Part shown: positions 61,879 through 64,000 of the stretch, piece by piece
Position numbering within the stretch: position 1 is the stretch's first letter
How the letters are laid out: the number at the start of each line of letters is the position of its first letter
Source of the DNA: Arthrobacter bambusae
GTDB taxonomy: Bacteria; Actinomycetota; Actinomycetes; Actinomycetales; Micrococcaceae
Assembly (NCBI RefSeq): GCF_022606295.1
Contig: NZ_JAHHZS010000007.1
Coordinates: 113,587-177,586 of the forward strand
Length of the DNA stretch: 64,000 nt
Reading direction: 5' to 3'
Notes under the pieces: model-generated
What the model saw: only the letters and a program-made list of their open reading frames with translations
Database searches by the model: none
What the model was told of the DNA's origin: nothing
Made by a program: the position numbers and the translations under genes

Positions 61879-62845
61879 GGGCACATCCCTGGACGACATC
61901 CGGGTGAAGGCCGAGCAGCAATACGGGCCTGGCGCGCGGATCGTCTCAGCCGAGAAAGTCACCAACCCGGGGATCGCCGGACTCTTCGCAGCCAATCGCT
62001 ACGAGGCCACCATCGAGGTTCCATCCCAACTAGCTGGCAATAGTTGTCGTTCTGAGGGCCCAGAACGACAACAACTGCGAGTCAGTTGGGAGGCGCACGC
62101 GTTGCAGGGGCCCGCGATCGCCGCGCTCCTGGAGCAGGCCGACGCGGTCGAGATGGACATGCACCGGCCGGAGGCAGTCGTCTCTACTGCTTCCCCGGAT
62201 TTCGCCGGGATATTGGAGCAACTGGGGAACGAATTCCGGGCGCCGGCGTCCGGAGCACCAACGCAAGGCGCGCTGACCGCGTTGCCGCACGCCGTCGTCG
62301 GGCACGCCGTTCCAGCGGCCCCTCCGGCCGCCGTGCCGGTGCCATTGGCCGGCAGCGGCAACCTCGTCATCCTGCTTGGCCTCGGCGACGACGCCTTGGG
62401 GACAGCACTGGAATTGTCCATCGCTGGGGGCGGCTTCGACGTCCGGACGGCCGGAGCCCTGACCGCTTTCGGGCACCTCCATGTGACGGGGCGCCAGGGC
62501 GCGACGGCGGCCCGTGCCCAAGCGGTCGTCACCGACCAAACCGTGCTGGTCGCCTACGGGCTCGGCAGGCAAGGCGAAGCCGTGACGCGTGCGGCGGACA
62601 TCGCCACCCTCGCGGCAGACCAGTTGTGGCTGGTTGTCGACGCCGGGCGGAAGGCTGAAGACACGGCATCCTGGGTGCGGGCGCTCTCCGCAGCCCTGGC
62701 CGCCGAGCGCGTCCGTGTCGACGCGCTTGCCGTTTTCGGCGCGTCGGAGACCGGAAGTCCCGAGACGGTCAACGGACTCGGCCTACCCATCGGGTGGGTG
62801 GACGGCAAGCCCGCCCGCGTTGCGGTGCTCGGAAAGGTAGATTGA
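61856..62845 (+). CDS. FlhF-like protein with lost nucleotide-binding motifs and an internal palindrome
   Basis: This 329-residue protein overlaps flhA by 23 bases. The N-terminus (KLKGTSLDDIRVKAEQQYGP, GARIVSAEKVTNPGIAGLFA) matches the FlhF N-domain. The C-terminal half is alpha/beta (GSGNLVILLGLGDDALGTAL, DQLWLVVDAGRKAEDTASWV) but the P-loop GxxxxGK(T/S) is absent, so GTPase activity is unlikely. Codons 57-79 cover a 66-bp palindrome. csrA follows after four bases. Confidence 0.75.
   Translation: MPKQYKLKGTSLDDIRVKAEQQYGPGARIVSAEKVTNPGIAGLFAANRYEATIEVPSQLAGNSCRSEGPERQQLRVSWEAHALQGPAIAALLEQADAVEMDMHRPEAVVSTASPDFAGILEQLGNEFRAPASGAPTQGALTALPHAVVGHAVPAAPPAAVPVPLAGSGNLVILLGLGDDALGTALELSIAGGGFDVRTAGALTAFGHLHVTGRQGATAARAQAVVTDQTVLVAYGLGRQGEAVTRAADIATLAADQLWLVVDAGRKAEDTASWVRALSAALAAERVRVDALAVFGASETGSPETVNGLGLPIGWVDGKPARVAVLGKVD
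62025..62090. repeat. 66-bp palindromic (REP-like) element inside the flhF-like gene
   Basis: Outer arms are CCCAACT and AGTTGGG; the central part GTTGTCGTTCTG and CAGAACGACAAC is a perfect 12-bp pair around AGGGCC. The 30-base arms agree at 25 positions. The length is a multiple of three and the frame stays open through it. Confidence 0.85.
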
Positions 62846-62849
62846 GAGC

Positions 62850-63110
62850 ATGCTGGTACTGACACGCAAGCCGGGCGAACAGATCATGATTGGTGGGGAC
62901 ATCGTCATCACCGTCATGGAGGGCCGCGGCGACGGCGTGCGCATCGGGATCGAGGCGCCCCGCGGGGTGTCCATCCAACGTCGCGAAGTGGTTGAGGCGA
63001 TCGCCGCGGCCAACCTCGCTGCTGCCCAGGCCGGCCCCGACGCCGAGGAACTCGTTGCCGGGCTGCGTCCGCCCGTGCGGAAGCCCCCCAAGGAAGAGGC
63101 TGGGTCTTAA
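62850..63110 (+). CDS. csrA: Carbon storage / translation regulator CsrA
   Basis: This 86-residue protein has the full CsrA pattern MLVLTRKPGEQIMIGGDIVI, GVRIGIEAPRGVSIQRREVV, followed by a 25-residue extension. CsrA binds GGA in hairpin loops and blocks translation; FliW (7246) antagonises it. It closes the fliM-csrA transcript. Confidence 0.96.
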   Translation: MLVLTRKPGEQIMIGGDIVITVMEGRGDGVRIGIEAPRGVSIQRREVVEAIAAANLAAAQAGPDAEELVAGLRPPVRKPPKEEAGS

Positions 63111-63676
63111 GCCAAGCCCAGGAACTCTGCGAGGAGTGGCAGCGAGCAATCCCTCGTCACGGCCAGGGCCCGCTCGATGTTGGCGCTTTCCGCAAGGAGT
63201 GTCACGTCATCCACGGTGTCGGAGTGCGCGAACGCCTCCGGCACTCCCGGCGCCACGCTGTCGCCCGGCTGTACTGGGCCAAGCACCTGGTTCCCGGCGC
63301 CCTGTGGCCCCATCCGGAGGGCTTCGACATTGGCGGCCGCGGTTGATTCGACCTGCTTGAGCAGACGGACCAGGCCATGGTGGTGTTCCTGAAGCAGTTC
63401 CGGCCAGATTCCGGACGGTGCCACTGAGGCAATCATGGGCAGCGTTGCGTTGGCCGATAGGCGCCACTCAATGGCCAGTGCAGACGACTCGATGTTCCGG
63501 GCAAGCGTGTCGAACCGGAGGTTTTCCAGGACCTTTTCCACGTCGGCGGCAGTGAATTTCAGCCAATGCCAATTGCCTGCCCGGACGTGCAGCAACTGTG
63601 TTTCGAGCCGGTACAACAGCAGTTCCAGCTGTCTCCGCTCACGCCACAGCATCGCTGATAGCTCGTCCGCCCCCAC
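63107..63676 (-). CDS. Second FlgN-like chaperone
   Basis: This 189-residue protein (GTG start 63676, GGGGAA upstream) opens VGADELSAMLWRERRQLELL and continues YRLETQLLHVRAGNWHWL, clearly a paralogue of the protein at 9631-10131 (shared ELSA(L/M)LWRER). It overlaps the csrA stop by four bases and diverges from fliA. Its substrate may differ from FlgK/FlgL. Confidence 0.8.
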   Translation of the reverse strand: MGADELSAMLWRERRQLELLLYRLETQLLHVRAGNWHWLKFTAADVEKVLENLRFDTLARNIESSALAIEWRLSANATLPMIASVAPSGIWPELLQEHHHGLVRLLKQVESTAAANVEALRMGPQGAGNQVLGPVQPGDSVAPGVPEAFAHSDTVDDVTLLAESANIERALAVTRDCSLPLLAEFLGLA

Positions 63677-63903
63677 GGTTCCCCATTCCCCGGTTCGGCC
63701 TGCGAAAACGTGTTTTCCGAGGCCCGATTTGTATCTTTTTCATGAGCGTACACGCATTGTTATTTTTCAGATGGTATGTTCACTGAATACATGTCTGGTC
63801 CATGTAATCTTCGGCACGCTGTACCGTCTCAGCAGCTGGCCCATGAAGCCCCTGGAACCAGGCTTTTGCAACTCAATAAACGGGTCTCATGGGGGGACTA
63901 ATT

Positions 63904-64000
63904 TTGAATCGCGATGAACGCAACGAGCTGGTGCTGCAGCACTTACCGCTCGTTGGCTATTTGGTGTCGGAGCTCTGCGCGAGAGCTTCTCATTTGTCAC
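63904..64000 (+). CDS. fliA: Flagellar sigma factor FliA, 5' fragment
   Basis: From TTG 63904 the frame reads MNRDERNELVLQHLPLVGYL, then VSELCARASHLS up to the window end, matching the region-2 start of sigma-28 factors (HLPLVGYLV). GGGGGG lies seven bases upstream, favouring TTG over the in-frame ATG 63889. The window cuts it after about 32 codons. It is the likely reader of the five TAAC-N15-GCCGATAG promoters. Confidence 0.75.
   Translation, partial: MNRDERNELVLQHLPLVGYLVSELCARASHLS

Noticed and set aside
63453..63460. GCCGATAG inside the second flgN-like gene
   Set aside because: The TAAC element at the 15-base spacing is absent and it lies within coding sequence.
1..64000. CRISPR array, rRNA, tRNA, intact IS or prophage
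   Set aside because: No spaced identical repeats, no RNA-gene signatures, and no transposase, integrase or phage structural genes were found.

Overview
The window is high-GC DNA from an actinobacterium, most likely Arthrobacter or a close relative (Micrococcaceae). Supporting this are a monoderm flagellar set without P/L-ring genes, a DUF4193 protein, a DUF222/HNH gene, an iron box of the DtxR/IdeR type, many GTG/TTG starts and GC-rich intergenic palindromes. I see no rRNA, tRNA, CRISPR array or intact insertion sequence.

Layout. 1-3153: the end of a sugar/glycerol-phosphate type ABC transporter operon with a GDPD-inositol phosphatase fusion. 3210-6361: small conserved proteins, a secreted AMIN-like protein and an APC permease. 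6362-6859: a repeat-rich intergenic region. 6860-23695: flagellar block 1. The minus-strand unit flgN-flgK-flgL-fliW diverges from fliC. fliC is followed by fliD, fliS and a FliT-like gene, then by flgB-flgC-fliE-fliF-fliG-fliH-fliI-fliJ, an NlpC/P60 hydrolase, fliK, flgD and flgE. 23769-50121: about 26 kb of unrelated genes. These are an S53 peptidase, a cupin, an arylsulfotransferase-like protein, a transporter/amidohydrolase catabolic operon with GntR and IclR regulators, a PAP2-DedA-two-component operon, DUF222/HNH, MFS, MOSC, patatin, an iron uptake ABC system and FetB. 50211-52090: flagellar block 2 (flbD-motA-motB). 52173-54588: a small regulator/molybdate/VOC insert. 54597-64000: flagellar block 3 (fliM-fliN-fliO-fliP-fliQ-fliR-flhB-flhA, an flhF-like gene, csrA), a second flgN-like gene on the minus strand, and the start of fliA (sigma 28), cut by the window end.

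How it works together. Five flagellar transcription units begin with the same promoter architecture, TAAC (TTAC once), exactly 15 bases, then a GCCGATAG-like box, which fits the FliA sigma factor encoded at the end of the window. The fliC leader has a GGA-loop hairpin plus a GGA-containing Shine-Dalgarno, the classic CsrA target layout. CsrA and its antagonist FliW lie at the two ends of the cluster, so a FliW-CsrA-flagellin homeostatic loop is likely. The most unusual items are this promoter/CsrA network, a 66-bp palindromic repeat inside the flhF-like reading frame (whose P-loop is also lost), an NlpC/P60 enzyme in the flgJ position, missing fliL, and a two-component system joined to a putative undecaprenyl-phosphate recycling pair.
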